NCBI RefSeq assembly: GCF_033097365.1
Contig: NZ_AP028461.1
Coordinates: 2,108,001 to 2,172,000 of the forward strand
Source of the DNA: Actinoplanes sichuanensis
GTDB lineage: Bacteria > Actinomycetota > Actinomycetes > Mycobacteriales > Micromonosporaceae
Length of the DNA: 64,000 bases
Reading direction: 5' to 3'
The notes under the pieces are model-generated. The model had not been told where the DNA came from and did not search any database. It saw only the letters and a list, made by a program, of their open reading frames with translations. Made by a program: the position numbers and the translations under genes. Positions 15,655 through 24,799 of this stretch are shown piece by piece; positions within the stretch are counted from its first letter, which is position 1; every line of letters begins with the position of its first letter.

Positions 15655-16745
15655 TGCGGCTGCTCTGGGTGACCGAGAATCACCCTCCCAGCCCCGGCGG
15701 CATGGCCAACTCGTGCGATCGCATCGTCCGAGGGCTGCGCGCCGCCGGTGTCGCCGTCGACGTCGTGCACCTGAGCCGCCGCACGTCGACCACCGCGTCG
15801 CGGGAGGACGGCCTGCTCGTGGTGCCGCTCACCGACGACCCGGAACACGCGCTGCGCCACCTCTGGACCACGCTGCAGCCGCGCATCGGCGACTACACGC
15901 ACGTCGTCGCGTTCGGCGGCACCTATCCGATGCTGGCCGCGCCGGTCTACGCCAGGTGGGGCGGCCTGCCCCTGGTCACGCTGCTGCGCGGCAACGACTT
16001 CGACACCGGCGTGTTCTCCCTGCGCCGCCAGTCGATCGTCCTCGAGGCGCTGCGCTCGTCGGCGCACGTGTGTGTCGTCGCCGCGTCGACGGCGCCGCAG
16101 GTGACCGCCCTCGCCCCGGCCACCCCGGTCACCTGGGTGGCCAACGGCATCGACACCACCGAGTGGCGGATCCTGCCGTCCGAACAGCGCGCCGCCGAGA
16201 CCTGGCGGGCCGCGCACGTGGCCGCACACCACCGCACGATCGGCGTGATCGGGCAGCTCAAGAACAAGAAGGGCGTACGGCTGCTGCTCGACGCCCTGCC
16301 CGCCGACCGTTTCCACCTGATCCTGGCCGGTGACCTGGAGCCCGGCATCGGCGAGTGGCTGGCCGCGCATCCGTCGGTTGCGCACACCGTCCTGCCGTTC
16401 CGGGACCGCTACCAGCTGCTTTCCGTCTACGCGTCGTGCGACCTGGTCGCTCTGCCGTCGTTCTACGACGGCCTGCCGAACGTCGCCCTGGAAGCCGCCG
16501 CCCTCGGCGTCCCGCTGCTCACCTCGGACGCGGGCGGCCTCGCCGACCTGGTCGACGACGAGATCGGCTTCCGGTTCCCGGCCGGCGACCCGCACGCCTG
16601 CCGGGCCGCCGTCCACCGGGCCGCGACCGCCACCGACGCCGATCTGGCGGCTCTCGGCGCGGCGGGTGCACGGCGGGTCCGCGACCGGTTCGGCGTCACC
16701 GGCGAGACCGACGGCTACCTGAAGGTCCTGGAATCCGTGCGGTGA
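15654..16745 (+). CDS. Glycosyltransferase family 4 (second)
   Basis: A 363-residue GT-B glycosyltransferase starting at ATG 15654 within TGATG; an in-frame TTG at 15651 is less likely. The N-terminal acceptor domain has ENHPPSPGGMANSCDRIVRG, the glycine-rich loop typical of GT4. The C-terminal donor domain has IGVIGQLKNKKGVRLLLDAL and then LPSFYDGLPNVALEAAALG, the E-x7-E equivalent, and DAGGLADLV. It is probably cytosolic or membrane-associated, adding a sugar after the first transferase. The sugar is unknown. Confidence 0.88.
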   Translation: MRLLWVTENHPPSPGGMANSCDRIVRGLRAAGVAVDVVHLSRRTSTTASREDGLLVVPLTDDPEHALRHLWTTLQPRIGDYTHVVAFGGTYPMLAAPVYARWGGLPLVTLLRGNDFDTGVFSLRRQSIVLEALRSSAHVCVVAASTAPQVTALAPATPVTWVANGIDTTEWRILPSEQRAAETWRAAHVAAHHRTIGVIGQLKNKKGVRLLLDALPADRFHLILAGDLEPGIGEWLAAHPSVAHTVLPFRDRYQLLSVYASCDLVALPSFYDGLPNVALEAAALGVPLLTSDAGGLADLVDDEIGFRFPAGDPHACRAAVHRAATATDADLAALGAAGARRVRDRFGVTGETDGYLKVLESVR

Positions 16746-17518
16746 TCGCCTGTTATGTGCAGGGCGGTGGGCTCGGGCACCTCACCCGGATCCGTGCCTA
16801 CCTGCACACGTGCCATCCCGGCGAGACGGCGACGATCCTGACCACGTCGCCGTTCACCGCCGACCCGCGCGTCCTCGGCCCGCACCGGATCATGCCCGCC
16901 GCCGCACTGGCGTCGTTGCGCCCGTCGACGCTCGTGGTGGACGCCTTCCCGGCCGGGCTCGACGGCGAACTGTCCGCGGCGTCGGTCCCGGCCGGCACCC
17001 GGACCGTGTATCTGGCCCGTCTGCTGCGCTGGGACGCCTACCGGCCCCGGCTCCCCGACGAACCGATCGCCTTCGATGAGACCCGGCTGCTGGAGGACCT
17101 GACGCCGGACCATCGTTCATACCTCACCGGCCGGTGCACGCCACTCGAGCTGACCGACCCGCCGTGCCCGCCGGTCCGCGACGTCCCCGACGGCTCCTGG
17201 TTGATCGTGCACTCCGGCCCGCCGCCGGAGATCCACGAGCTCATCGGGTACGCCCGGGACTGCGCCGCCGCCGAAGGAGTCCACCCCCGGCTGGTCCTGG
17301 TGTCCCCGGCTCGGCCCACCGACCTGCCGGTGGACGTCGCGCACGTCAGCCCGTACCCCGCGTGGCCGTTGTTCCCCACCGCGGACCGGGTGATCACCGC
17401 GGCCGGATTCAACGCCGTCCGTCAGATGGCCCCCTGGCGGTCCCGGCACCTGATGCTGCCGTTCCCGCGCCGTTTCGACGACCAGTTCACCCGAGCCGCC
17501 GCCGCCAGAGCCGGCTGA
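16742..17518 (+). CDS. GT-B glycosyltransferase, MurG/UGT-like
   Basis: 258 residues from GTG 16742, overlapping the previous stop as GTGA. The N-terminus VIACYVQGGGLGHLTRIRAYL is the Gly-rich GGGxGH loop of GT28/MurG-type enzymes. The C-terminal part AAGFNAVRQMAPWRSRHLMLPFPRRFDDQ resembles the donor-binding AG-x-N-x(5)-P-x-LP-x(5)-DQ segment. At 258 residues it is short for the fold (usually 350 or more), with a shortened N-terminal domain and no final helix. The 3' end overlaps the convergent DoxX gene by 32 nt. It is the last gene of the cluster. Confidence 0.75.
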   Translation: MIACYVQGGGLGHLTRIRAYLHTCHPGETATILTTSPFTADPRVLGPHRIMPAAALASLRPSTLVVDAFPAGLDGELSAASVPAGTRTVYLARLLRWDAYRPRLPDEPIAFDETRLLEDLTPDHRSYLTGRCTPLELTDPPCPPVRDVPDGSWLIVHSGPPPEIHELIGYARDCAAAEGVHPRLVLVSPARPTDLPVDVAHVSPYPAWPLFPTADRVITAAGFNAVRQMAPWRSRHLMLPFPRRFDDQFTRAAAARAG

Positions 17519-17891
17519 TCGAGTCGCGGCGGCCCCAGGCGATGAAGACGCACATCGCGAAGATGATCACCGGGGTCAGCGCCTGGGCGCCGTTGTGCAG
17601 GATGAACACCTGGGTGATGCCGGCACCGACCATGAGCAGCGCCAGCCCGATCGCGGCGAGCCCGGCCAGGCGGGGGACGAGCAGGCCGATGCCACCGGCG
17701 AGTTCGACCACGCCGATGAAGTAGCGGAACCAGGTGGGCGCGCCCATGTCCTCGAACGTCTGCACGGCGTAGGCCTCGCCGACGAGCTTGGGCGCCGCCG
17801 AGGCGACGATCAGGAACACCCCGAGCAGTCCCTGGAAGGCCCAGAGGGTCCGGCGGAAACGCAGCGTGGGCACGCTCTCGGCAACAGTCAT
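17487..17891 (-). CDS. DoxX family membrane protein
   Basis: 134 residues with four hydrophobic helices. The family pattern is visible: a first helix with GVFLIVASAAPKLVGEAYAV, an AVQTFEDMGAPTWFRYFIGVVELAGGIGLL segment across helix 2 with its Glu, and WGRRDSISRLW at the end. DoxX-type proteins are small quinone- or thiol-stress-associated membrane proteins whose role in actinomycetes is unclear. ATG 17891 follows GAAGGA at 8 nt. It is divergent from the M1 peptidase across an AT-richer 170-bp gap containing AGGTT-TTCCG-AACCT, a short dyad that could be an operator. Confidence 0.85.
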   Translation of the reverse strand: MTVAESVPTLRFRRTLWAFQGLLGVFLIVASAAPKLVGEAYAVQTFEDMGAPTWFRYFIGVVELAGGIGLLVPRLAGLAAIGLALLMVGAGITQVFILHNGAQALTPVIIFAMCVFIAWGRRDSISRLWRRRLG

Positions 17892-18062
17892 GATCGGGTC
17901 CTTCGCTGAAGTAGGTACCGGTAGAGACCGGCGAGCCCACCCGAACTGATCGGTCGCGTGCGAGGTTTTCCGAACCTATCGGCCGAACGACCCGTTAATA
18001 GATCCTTTTAAATGTGTTGGTACGTTTCCCCGATCGGAATCCTTCCGTGAAGGGAGACACCC

Positions 18063-19538
18063 TTGCTAGGCAGAACCTTCACCGTGACGGCGGCCGTACT
18101 GGCCGTCGTCCTCGGTGTCCCGTCCGCCTCCCAGGCCGTACCCGCGCCCGGGAGCGCCGGCGTCGGCGACGTCTACTACCCCGAATACGGCAACGGGGGA
18201 TACGACGTCGCGCACTACGACATACGCCTGCGCTACCACCCCGACACCGACCGGCTGACCGGCACCACCACCATCCTGGCGTCGGCCACCCAGGACCTGT
18301 CCCGGTTCAACCTCGACTTCGCGCTGGCCACCGAGTCGGTGCGGGTCAACAACCGGACCGCCACCTTCGCCAGGCAGAGCGACCACGAGCTGGTCGTGAC
18401 ACCGGCCCGCACGATCGCGAAAGGCGCTCCGCTGACGATCGTGGTCGAGTACGACGACATCCCGTCGAACGTCGTCGCCGCCGGTTTCACCTCGTGGAAC
18501 CGCACCCCGGACGGTGCGCTGGCCGTCAACGAGCCGGAGATCGCCTGGTGGTGGTACCCGAGCAACGACCACCCGACCGACAAGGCCACCTTCGACGTGT
18601 CGGTGCTCGTGCCGGACGGCGTGGAGGCGATCTCCAACGGCACCCCGACGCGCTGGGCGACGCCCGCCTTCGACGGGTGGAGCCGCTGGTCGTGGCGGCA
18701 GGACAAGCCGCAGGCCACCTACCTGACGTTCCTCGCGATCGGTGACTTCGACACCTACCAGGACACGTCGGCCGACGGCAGCCCGATCGTCACGGCGTAC
18801 AACACCCGCCTCGACGAGACGACGGCCGCAGCCGCGAAGAGCAGCGTCGAGCGGTCCGACGAGATCACCGACTGGCTGGCCGGGCTCTTCGGCCCATACC
18901 CGTTCGGCGCGCGCGGCGGCGTGGTCACCGGCGCCGGAGATCAGGGCTTCGCCCTGGAGACCCAGACCCGGCCGGTGTACGACGGACGCTCCTTCAGCCG
19001 GGGCTCGAACAACTCGCTGATCGTCCACGAACTGGCACATCAGTGGTTCGGCGACTCGGTCTCGGTCGGTCAGTGGAAGGACATCTGGCTCAACGAGGGC
19101 TTCGCGTCGTACGCCCAGTGGCTCTGGTCCGAGGACCAGGGTGAGGGGACCGCCGAGGAGATCGCCGACTACGTCTACGGCACGCTGTATCCGGCCGACG
19201 ACCCGTTCTGGCAGGTGCTGCCGGGTGACCCGGGCCCGGGCGACCTGTTCGACGGCGCCGTCTACGACCGTGGTGCGCTGACCCTGCATCACCTGCGCAA
19301 ACTGGTCGGCGACGAGGACTTCTCGGCGATCCTGCGAGCGTGGACGGACAGCCGGCGCTACGACGCCGGCACCACGCCCGAGTTCCAGGCGCTCGCGGAA
19401 CGGATCTCCGGAGTCGATCTGGACGCGTTCCTGCAGACGTGGCTGTACACGCCGGGTCGCCCCGACCTGGGGGTGAGCACTCTGGCCGTACCCGCGCAGC
19501 CGAAGTCCTGGCCGCAGATCGCAGCCGCACACCACTGA
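18063..19538 (+). CDS. Secreted M1-family zinc aminopeptidase (short form)
   Basis: 491 residues from TTG 18063, chosen because AAGGGAG lies 7 nt upstream and the product begins with a classical signal peptide ending ASQA. The catalytic domain has zinc ligands His322 and His326 in HELAHQWFG, and Glu345 in IWLNEGFASY, spaced exactly as in M1 enzymes. The exopeptidase motif, normally GAMEN, is GFALE (295-299), still supplying the Glu that holds the substrate amino group. It lacks the C-terminal helical domain of the roughly 850-residue enzymes, as in other short actinobacterial members. It should release N-terminal residues from peptides outside the cell. Confidence 0.9.
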   Translation: MLGRTFTVTAAVLAVVLGVPSASQAVPAPGSAGVGDVYYPEYGNGGYDVAHYDIRLRYHPDTDRLTGTTTILASATQDLSRFNLDFALATESVRVNNRTATFARQSDHELVVTPARTIAKGAPLTIVVEYDDIPSNVVAAGFTSWNRTPDGALAVNEPEIAWWWYPSNDHPTDKATFDVSVLVPDGVEAISNGTPTRWATPAFDGWSRWSWRQDKPQATYLTFLAIGDFDTYQDTSADGSPIVTAYNTRLDETTAAAAKSSVERSDEITDWLAGLFGPYPFGARGGVVTGAGDQGFALETQTRPVYDGRSFSRGSNNSLIVHELAHQWFGDSVSVGQWKDIWLNEGFASYAQWLWSEDQGEGTAEEIADYVYGTLYPADDPFWQVLPGDPGPGDLFDGAVYDRGALTLHHLRKLVGDEDFSAILRAWTDSRRYDAGTTPEFQALAERISGVDLDAFLQTWLYTPGRPDLGVSTLAVPAQPKSWPQIAAAHH

Positions 19539-19581
19539 CCGAATCCGGGCGATAAATACCGGTATCGCCCGGATGGTTGCC

Positions 19582-19587
19582 TACCGT
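19582..19587 (+). promoter_or_regulatory. Leaderless-type -10 box (TACCGT)
   Basis: TACCGT ends 7 nt before ATG 19595 with no Shine-Dalgarno sequence. It supports that start over the in-frame alternative 18 nt upstream. Confidence 0.5.
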
Positions 19588-19594
19588 GGGCCGG

Positions 19595-20758
19595 ATGAGA
19601 CGCATCATCGCGCTGACCTGCGCCGCCCCGGTTCTGGCGGTCGCCGTCGCCGTCACCGGCACGGCGGCCGCCACCGACGCCTCCGTCCCGGCACCGGCCG
19701 CGTCACCGCCGCTCGGCGACGAGTACTACACGGCGTCGGACCTGAACCGTGGCCTGATCGATGTGGCGGATCTGCCGAAGGGCTACACCCGGCTCGACGG
19801 CGACGCGGTGGGCCCGATCGACGTGCTCGACACCGACGCGTGTTCGGTCGCCGGGTTCAGCGAATTCGGCCACACCGGATCGATCGAGATCACGGCCGTG
19901 CGCCGCGCCTTCCGCAACACCGACGGCAGCGTCCTCGCGCTCCAATTGCTCGCCTACGGCCCCGACGCGATCGCCCGGTGGATCGGCTACACCGCCGATC
20001 CACCCACGAAATGCCCGGTCGTCACCGGCGAGGGCTACACGATCAGCAACACCAGATTGCCGTTGCCCGACGTCGGCCTCCAGGCGGCCGGCATGGTCCG
20101 GGTGAGCCGGTACGAGCAGGGCGTGCCGAGCCGACGCCACTCGGCGGTGGTGGGCTGGGGACCGGTCGTCCTGACCATCGAGGAGACCCGGACCACCGAA
20201 GCCGATCAGAACCGCTTCGTCGACATCGTCAGATCAGCGGCGCGGCGGGTGCCCGAGATCGCCGCCGGCCCATCGCTCGACGACCTCAGAAAAGGCCTGC
20301 TCACCCTCGCGGATCTGCCGGCCGGATTCCGGACCGTCGCCGACGACACCGTCGAGAGCCGCACCGTCCTCACCGAGCACGACTGCCACGGTGCCCTGCA
20401 GCGGTTCGGCGACACCAGACCCGCGGTCCGGCGCACCTTCGCCAAGGGTGACGCCGCCGTCTCGGTGATGGTCGGGATCAACGCCGACGCGAGCGGCATC
20501 ATCAGCGTCATGCAACGCCGGATCGGCGAATGCCCGGTGACGCCGGCCGGGAAGGTCGCCGAGCCACCGGCCATCGCCACCGACATGACCGTCGGCGGCA
20601 TCGTCTACCAGGACGAACCGCCGCGACTGCGGGGCATCACCGGATACCGCGAGGTGATCTCGGACGTGCGGGTGACGATGACGGACGGCATCGACCTGGC
20701 CGCGGCCGAGGAGATCCGCGAGACCGCGCTGCGAGCCACCTGGAAGATCTACCGGTGA
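19595..20758 (+). CDS. Exported protein with two tandem homologous domains
   Basis: 387 residues; start at ATG 19595. Residues 1-26 form a signal peptide (basic MRR, hydrophobic core, Ala-rich cleavage site). The rest contains two copies of one domain. The first opens LNRGLIDVADLPKGYTRLDG followed by DVLDTDAC. The second, about 190 residues later, opens LRKGLLTLADLPAGFRTVAD followed by TVLTEHDC. Each has a matching late Cys (KCPVV and ECPVT), suggesting one disulphide per domain. The fold is probably PknH-sensor-like or a related extracytoplasmic domain, but I cannot name it. It stands alone, ended by the hairpin at 20766-20791. Confidence 0.8.
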   Translation: MRRIIALTCAAPVLAVAVAVTGTAAATDASVPAPAASPPLGDEYYTASDLNRGLIDVADLPKGYTRLDGDAVGPIDVLDTDACSVAGFSEFGHTGSIEITAVRRAFRNTDGSVLALQLLAYGPDAIARWIGYTADPPTKCPVVTGEGYTISNTRLPLPDVGLQAAGMVRVSRYEQGVPSRRHSAVVGWGPVVLTIEETRTTEADQNRFVDIVRSAARRVPEIAAGPSLDDLRKGLLTLADLPAGFRTVADDTVESRTVLTEHDCHGALQRFGDTRPAVRRTFAKGDAAVSVMVGINADASGIISVMQRRIGECPVTPAGKVAEPPAIATDMTVGGIVYQDEPPRLRGITGYREVISDVRVTMTDGIDLAAAEEIRETALRATWKIYR

Positions 20759-20765
20759 GACGGAC

Positions 20766-20791
20766 GGTGGCCCTCCGCGAAGAGGGCCACC
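20766..20791. terminator. Bidirectional hairpin terminator
   Basis: A perfect 10-bp stem (GGTGGCCCTC and GAGGGCCACC) with a 6-nt loop lies between two convergent genes, 7 nt after one stop and 6 nt from the other. There is no U tract, as is usual in high-GC actinomycetes. Confidence 0.75.
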
Positions 20792-20797
20792 ATCGGC

Positions 20798-22417
20798 TCA
20801 GCTGTGCTCGACCGCGGCCGCCTCGACCGGGAGCGCCGCCACGTACCGCTGCATGAACGCGTTGAACCCGGCCACGTCCTCGGCCTCGGGCGACGCCGTG
20901 TCCAACTGCGCACCGGCGAAGACCGACGTGTTCAGGAAGTCGGCCAGGCTCTGCCCCGGCTGCCGCGCGGTCACGAACCCGGCCAGCACCGCGATGCCCC
21001 ACGCACCACCCTCGGCGGCCAGGTTGCCGACCGAGACCGGCGTGTTGATCGCGGCCGCGAGCAGCTTCTGCGCCACACCCTCGGTCTTGAACAGGCCACC
21101 GTGCGCGAACATGCTGTCGAGCTGGACCGACTCGGCCTTCTGCAGCACGTCCATGCCGATCCGCAGGGTGGCCAGCGCCGAGTAGAGCTGGGTGCGCATG
21201 AAGCTGCCGAGCGTGAGCGCGCTACCGGGCTCGCGCAGGAACAGCGGCCGCCCCTCGTGCAGCTTGGTGATCGGCTCGCCGGACAGGTAGTTGAACGCCA
21301 TCAGCCCGCCACCGTCGGCCGCGCCGGTCAGCGCCGACTTGAACAGCGTCTCGAAGATCTGCCCACTGGAAGCGGGAGCACCGAGCGCCGCCGCGAACTC
21401 GGCGAACAGACCCGCCCACGAGTTCAGCTCACTGGCGCCGTTGTTGCAGTGCACCATCGCCACCAGATCGCCGGCCGGCGTGGTGACCAGGTCGATCTCC
21501 GGGTGCATCCGGCTCAGCGGACCATCCAGCACGATCATCGCGAAGATGCTGGTGCCGGCGCTGATGTTGCCGGTGCGGCGGGCGATCGAGTTGGTCGCCA
21601 CCATACCGGTCCCGGCGTCGCCCTCCGGCGGGCACAGCGTGGCACCGGGCTGCAGCGTGCCGCTCGGGTCGAGCAGCCGCGCGCCGGCCTCGGTCAGCGT
21701 GCCGGCCGCCTCACCCGCGGGCAGCACGGCCGGCAGCAGGTCGGCCAGCTTCAACGGCACCCGCCCGGCGGCCAGCTCGTCGAACTGCTCCAGCATCCGC
21801 GCGTCGTAACCACCCGTGGTCACGTCGATCGGGAACACGCCACTCGCGTCGCCGACCCCGAGCACCTGGCGGCCGCTGAGCTTCCAGTGCACGTAACCGG
21901 CCAGCGTCGTCAGGTGGGCGAGCCGGCCCAGGTGCTCCTCACCGTTCAGGACGGCCTGGAACAGATGGGCGATGCTCCAGCGGTGCGGGATGTTGTAGCC
22001 GAACAACTCGCTGAGCTGCTCGGACGCGTCACCGGTGTTGGTGTTGCGCCAGGTGCGGAACGGCGTGAGCAGCTCGCCCTCGGCGTCGAACGCCAGGTAG
22101 CCGTGCATCATCGCCGACACCCCGAGCGCGCCGACCGAGCGCAGCTCAGTGCCGTACCTGTTCCGGACATCGTCGGCCAGGGCGGCGAAACAGCCCTGCA
22201 GGCCCTCCCACACCGCATCGAGGGAGTATGTCCAGGTCCGGTCGACGAACTGGTTTTCCCAGTCGTGGCTGCCCACCGCGATCGCCTCATGATCCGGTCC
22301 GGTCAGCACGGCCTTGATCCGCGTCGACCCCAACTCGATCCCGAGAGCGGTCCGGCCCTCGTCGATCGCTGCGCGCAAGCCGGCCGGCGGCCGTGCATCC
22401 GTATCAGTCATGGACAT
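20798..22417 (-). CDS. FGGY-family carbohydrate kinase
   Basis: 539 residues from ATG 22417; ATG 22411 is equally possible. The N-terminal phosphate-1 motif is [14 protein letters not shown]; this family often has GIDxGT there. It is followed by [13 protein letters not shown] and the FRTWRNTNT substrate loop. The second lobe holds [26 protein letters not shown] and, near the C-terminus, [22 protein letters not shown], with GGxxK in place of the usual GGG motif. FGGY enzymes phosphorylate pentuloses, hexuloses or polyols using ATP. No transporter or isomerase lies nearby, so the sugar cannot be assigned. It converges with the duplicated-domain protein. Confidence 0.85.
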   Translation of the reverse strand: MSMTDTDARPPAGLRAAIDEGRTALGIELGSTRIKAVLTGPDHEAIAVGSHDWENQFVDRTWTYSLDAVWEGLQGCFAALADDVRNRYGTELRSVGALGVSAMMHGYLAFDAEGELLTPFRTWRNTNTGDASEQLSELFGYNIPHRWSIAHLFQAVLNGEEHLGRLAHLTTLAGYVHWKLSGRQVLGVGDASGVFPIDVTTGGYDARMLEQFDELAAGRVPLKLADLLPAVLPAGEAAGTLTEAGARLLDPSGTLQPGATLCPPEGDAGTGMVATNSIARRTGNISAGTSIFAMIVLDGPLSRMHPEIDLVTTPAGDLVAMVHCNNGASELNSWAGLFAEFAAALGAPASSGQIFETLFKSALTGAADGGGLMAFNYLSGEPITKLHEGRPLFLREPGSALTLGSFMRTQLYSALATLRIGMDVLQKAESVQLDSMFAHGGLFKTEGVAQKLLAAAINTPVSVGNLAAEGGAWGIAVLAGFVTARQPGQSLADFLNTSVFAGAQLDTASPEAEDVAGFNAFMQRYVAALPVEAAAVEHS

Positions 22418-22563
22418 GTCATACCGCACGCCAACAGGTGGAACGTGACCGCCCCGGCGATCTTTGCAGCGCTGCAAGGAGGTTTGGTCGCCGCGGCGGC
22501 CGCGCCGCCGGGTTCGCGGGCGGCGGAAACCCCGGATTCGGTACGGCTACGTGCTCTCCGCCA

Positions 22564-23448
22564 TCAGGTCCACGGCAGGCGCGACCGGGTCGTCCAATAG
22601 TCCCCGGCCGGCTCGGCGATCGGCGGACTGTCCCGTTCGACGGTGGCCGCCCGCAGGTTCGACGCCAACTGCTCGCCGGTCACCGCACCGGACAGCACGA
22701 TCGTCGCCCACGGCTGCCGCAGCGCGGTGGCCAGTGCCGCCTCGTCCCGGTCGGCGAGACGGCCGTTCGCCAGCGCCTCCTTGACGATCACGACCCGGCC
22801 CGACGCGTGCGCCTCGGCCAGTGCCGGGCCGGCGCTCGGTTCGAGGAGGTTCCAGGTGGCCTGCACACTCCGGAACAACGGCACCCCGTCGACCTCGATC
22901 CCACACGCGGCCCGGATCGCGTCGGCCTGCCGCGGCCCGCTCGTCGACAGGCCGACCACGGCGCCCTGCCCGGCCAGCCTGCGGTGCAGCTCACGATCGG
23001 TCAGCACCGGGCTGTCCGGGGTCACCGAGTGGACCTGGTACAACGCCAGGCGGTCACCGAACAACGCCCTGGTCTCGGCGAGCTGGCGTTCGAACGTACC
23101 CACGCTGTGGTCCTTGACCTCGTGCACGTCCGCCGTGACCTGCCAGTCCGCGGTGTACGTGTACCCCCACTTACTGCCCACGATCGCGTCGTCGTGCCCC
23201 GGAAGCCAGCCGGCCAGGAACTCCTCCGCCCGCCCGTACGATCTGGCCACGTCGAAATAGCGCACGCCCGCGGCGTACGCCTGATCGAGCAGTTGATGTG
23301 CCCGCGCCCGCATCGCCTCGACCGTCCGCAAGGGCAGGTCACGCTCCCGGCCGAGAGTGATGTAACCGGGACGGCCCACCGCGGCCAGCCCCAGCCCGAT
23401 CCGCGCCACACCGGTCAGTCCGTCGAACAGCTCCACGATCCCGACCAT
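22564..23448 (-). CDS. Aldo-keto reductase
   Basis: 294 residues forming a (beta/alpha)8 NADPH-dependent oxidoreductase. The conserved YAAGVRYFDVARSYGRAEE places the catalytic Asp and Tyr; Lys follows in VGSKWGYTY. The usual catalytic His region reads YQVHSVTPDS. The C-terminal coenzyme region is ATIVLSGAVTGEQLASNLRA. It probably reduces aldehydes or ketones, or oxidises a sugar or pyridoxal-type substrate. The ATG at 23448 is only 8 bp from the end of the insertion element at 23457, so whatever promoter the gene once had upstream has been displaced or replaced. Confidence 0.88.
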   Translation of the reverse strand: MVGIVELFDGLTGVARIGLGLAAVGRPGYITLGRERDLPLRTVEAMRARAHQLLDQAYAAGVRYFDVARSYGRAEEFLAGWLPGHDDAIVGSKWGYTYTADWQVTADVHEVKDHSVGTFERQLAETRALFGDRLALYQVHSVTPDSPVLTDRELHRRLAGQGAVVGLSTSGPRQADAIRAACGIEVDGVPLFRSVQATWNLLEPSAGPALAEAHASGRVVIVKEALANGRLADRDEAALATALRQPWATIVLSGAVTGEQLASNLRAATVERDSPPIAEPAGDYWTTRSRLPWT

Positions 23449-23456
23449 AGTGGATC

Positions 23457-23486
23457 TAGTGCGGTGTCCACGAACGTTCGCCGGGT
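23457..23486 (+). repeat. Left inverted end of the TnpB-type element
   Basis: 30 bp identical in inverse orientation to 24736-24765. It begins TAGTGCGGTG and ends CGCCGGGT, with the 10-bp palindrome CGAACGTTCG inside. Confidence 0.9.
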
Positions 23487-24709
23487 GGTCCGGTTGTTCG
23501 TTGTGGATCCTCGCTCACTCCTGTCGGGGTGGGCGAGCGACTCCCCTGGTGGTGGGGCGGGCCTCCGCGGGCCAACTGATCCTGGTGCCGCCCGGGGGCG
23601 GCGTGGATCACGTCGGGAACGGCCGGCACCGGGTAGGTGCCGGCCGGCTCGACGGTGCGTGATCGCCCCGGCCGGGATGTGCTCCGGTGGGGTGACGGGT
23701 GCGCCGCCCGGGGTGCGGGTGGCGATGGTGAACGCCGCCGCGAGGTCGCGGTGTCCGGCGAACCGACAGGACCGGCAGACCAGCCGGCGGCCCCGAGGCT
23801 TGGGAATACGGGTCCGACAACGGCCCAGCCGATGACGGTCTTGGCGGCTTCGTGTCGGGCCTGCCGGATCCTGCGGCGGTGCCGGGTCTCGACGAGCCGG
23901 GCGCGGCGGCGGGTCTTGCGCCACCGGCGTGATCCGCGTTGGCCGGGTTTCGGGGCGCGGGCGGCGGTGGCTCTGCGGCGGGCCTTGGTGTCGGCCAGGT
24001 GCATGCGATGCTCGGCGCGGATCGCCCTACCGGAGACCAGCAGCGCCGGACCGTGCAGACCGACCACGGCGTAGGGGTGGATGACGCCGGGGTCGACCCC
24101 GGCCACCCGTTGCGGGTCCGGTCGCTGCTCGGGTGGGTAGACCGTGACCGGGAGCTCGGCGGTGACGTCGATCCACAACCGGCCGCAGTCGAACAGCAGC
24201 GTGACCGACCGGACGGTGTCCGGTGGGTAGGGCACGAGCCGGTCCAGGCGCAGCCACAACGGCGGGCTACCCGCTGCCGTGGACAGCCGGAGGCGGCGGC
24301 CGTCGAGGTCGAACGTGCCGTGATACCAGCGCACCGGCAGCAGCCCGCGTCGACGACGCGGGAACCGCACCTCCGCATGCCCGGCCTTGCGCCGGGCGGC
24401 AGCGGAGAACCAGGCGTCGGAATAGCGGCGCAGCACCGACCGGGCGCCGGTGGTGTCCAACTCCCCGAAGGTGCCCGGACCAGCCTGGGTCAGCAGCTTG
24501 CACAACTGCTGATAACCGGCCATCGGCGTGTCTGCGCGCCGCCGCCGCCAGGCGTTGATCTCCAGGACGCAGGCCCACACGTCGGCGCCGGAACGCAGCA
24601 GGCCGAAACTCCGCTCTCGTTGAGCACGCGTCAGCCGCAACCCGACACGAGCGGTGCGGTGCACCACCGGCGGGCCCGACGGATCACGACGTCTCGGCAC
24701 ACCCGGCAT
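23487..24709 (-). pseudogene. tnpB: TnpB-like transposase/RNA-guided nuclease relic, internally deleted and frameshifted
   Basis: From ATG 24709 the first frame reads 299 residues of a TnpB-type protein. It has the helical N-terminal domain, the basic FPRRRRGLLPVRW region, and the first RuvC acidic residue Asp206 in VAGVDPGVIHPYAVVG, continuing to HEAAKTVIGWAVVG. Then the frame is lost near 23800-23815. In another frame the C-terminal zinc finger half resumes: GRRLVCRSC and GHRDLAAAFTIATR, supplying the last RuvC Asp. The part between them, normally about 100 residues with the catalytic Glu and the first zinc Cys pair, is missing. The product cannot be an active nuclease. Confidence 0.85.
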
Positions 24710-24735
24710 TCCAGCACAGGGGTACGACAACAATG

Positions 24736-24765
24736 ACCCGGCGAACGTTCGTGGACACCGCACTA
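24736..24765 (-). repeat. Right inverted end of the TnpB-type element
   Basis: Exact inverse copy of 23457-23486. It lies 34 bp before the start of the second DUF574 methyltransferase gene. Confidence 0.9.
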
Positions 24766-24799
24766 TCGCGGGGTCCACTGTCCGTGTTAGATAGCGGGC

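Larger units (their letters stand above)
23457..24765 (-). mobile_element. TnpB-type insertion element with 30-bp perfect inverted ends
   Basis: The element is bounded by identical 30-bp inverted sequences at 23457-23486 and 24736-24765, each containing the palindrome CGAACGTTCG. It carries a single decayed tnpB-like gene on the minus strand and no tnpA. IS605/IS607-group elements normally lack terminal inverted repeats, so the long perfect ends are unusual. Flanks show AGTGGATC on the left and GGTCCACT on the right, so an outer imperfect inverted match exists. I see no clear direct target duplication. Loss of part of the gene suggests it can no longer act alone. Confidence 0.75.

Noticed and set aside
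20804..22600. 598-codon plus-strand frame opposite the FGGY kinase
   Set aside because: Arg/Gln/His-rich composition and no motif; the kinase motifs are all on the minus strand.
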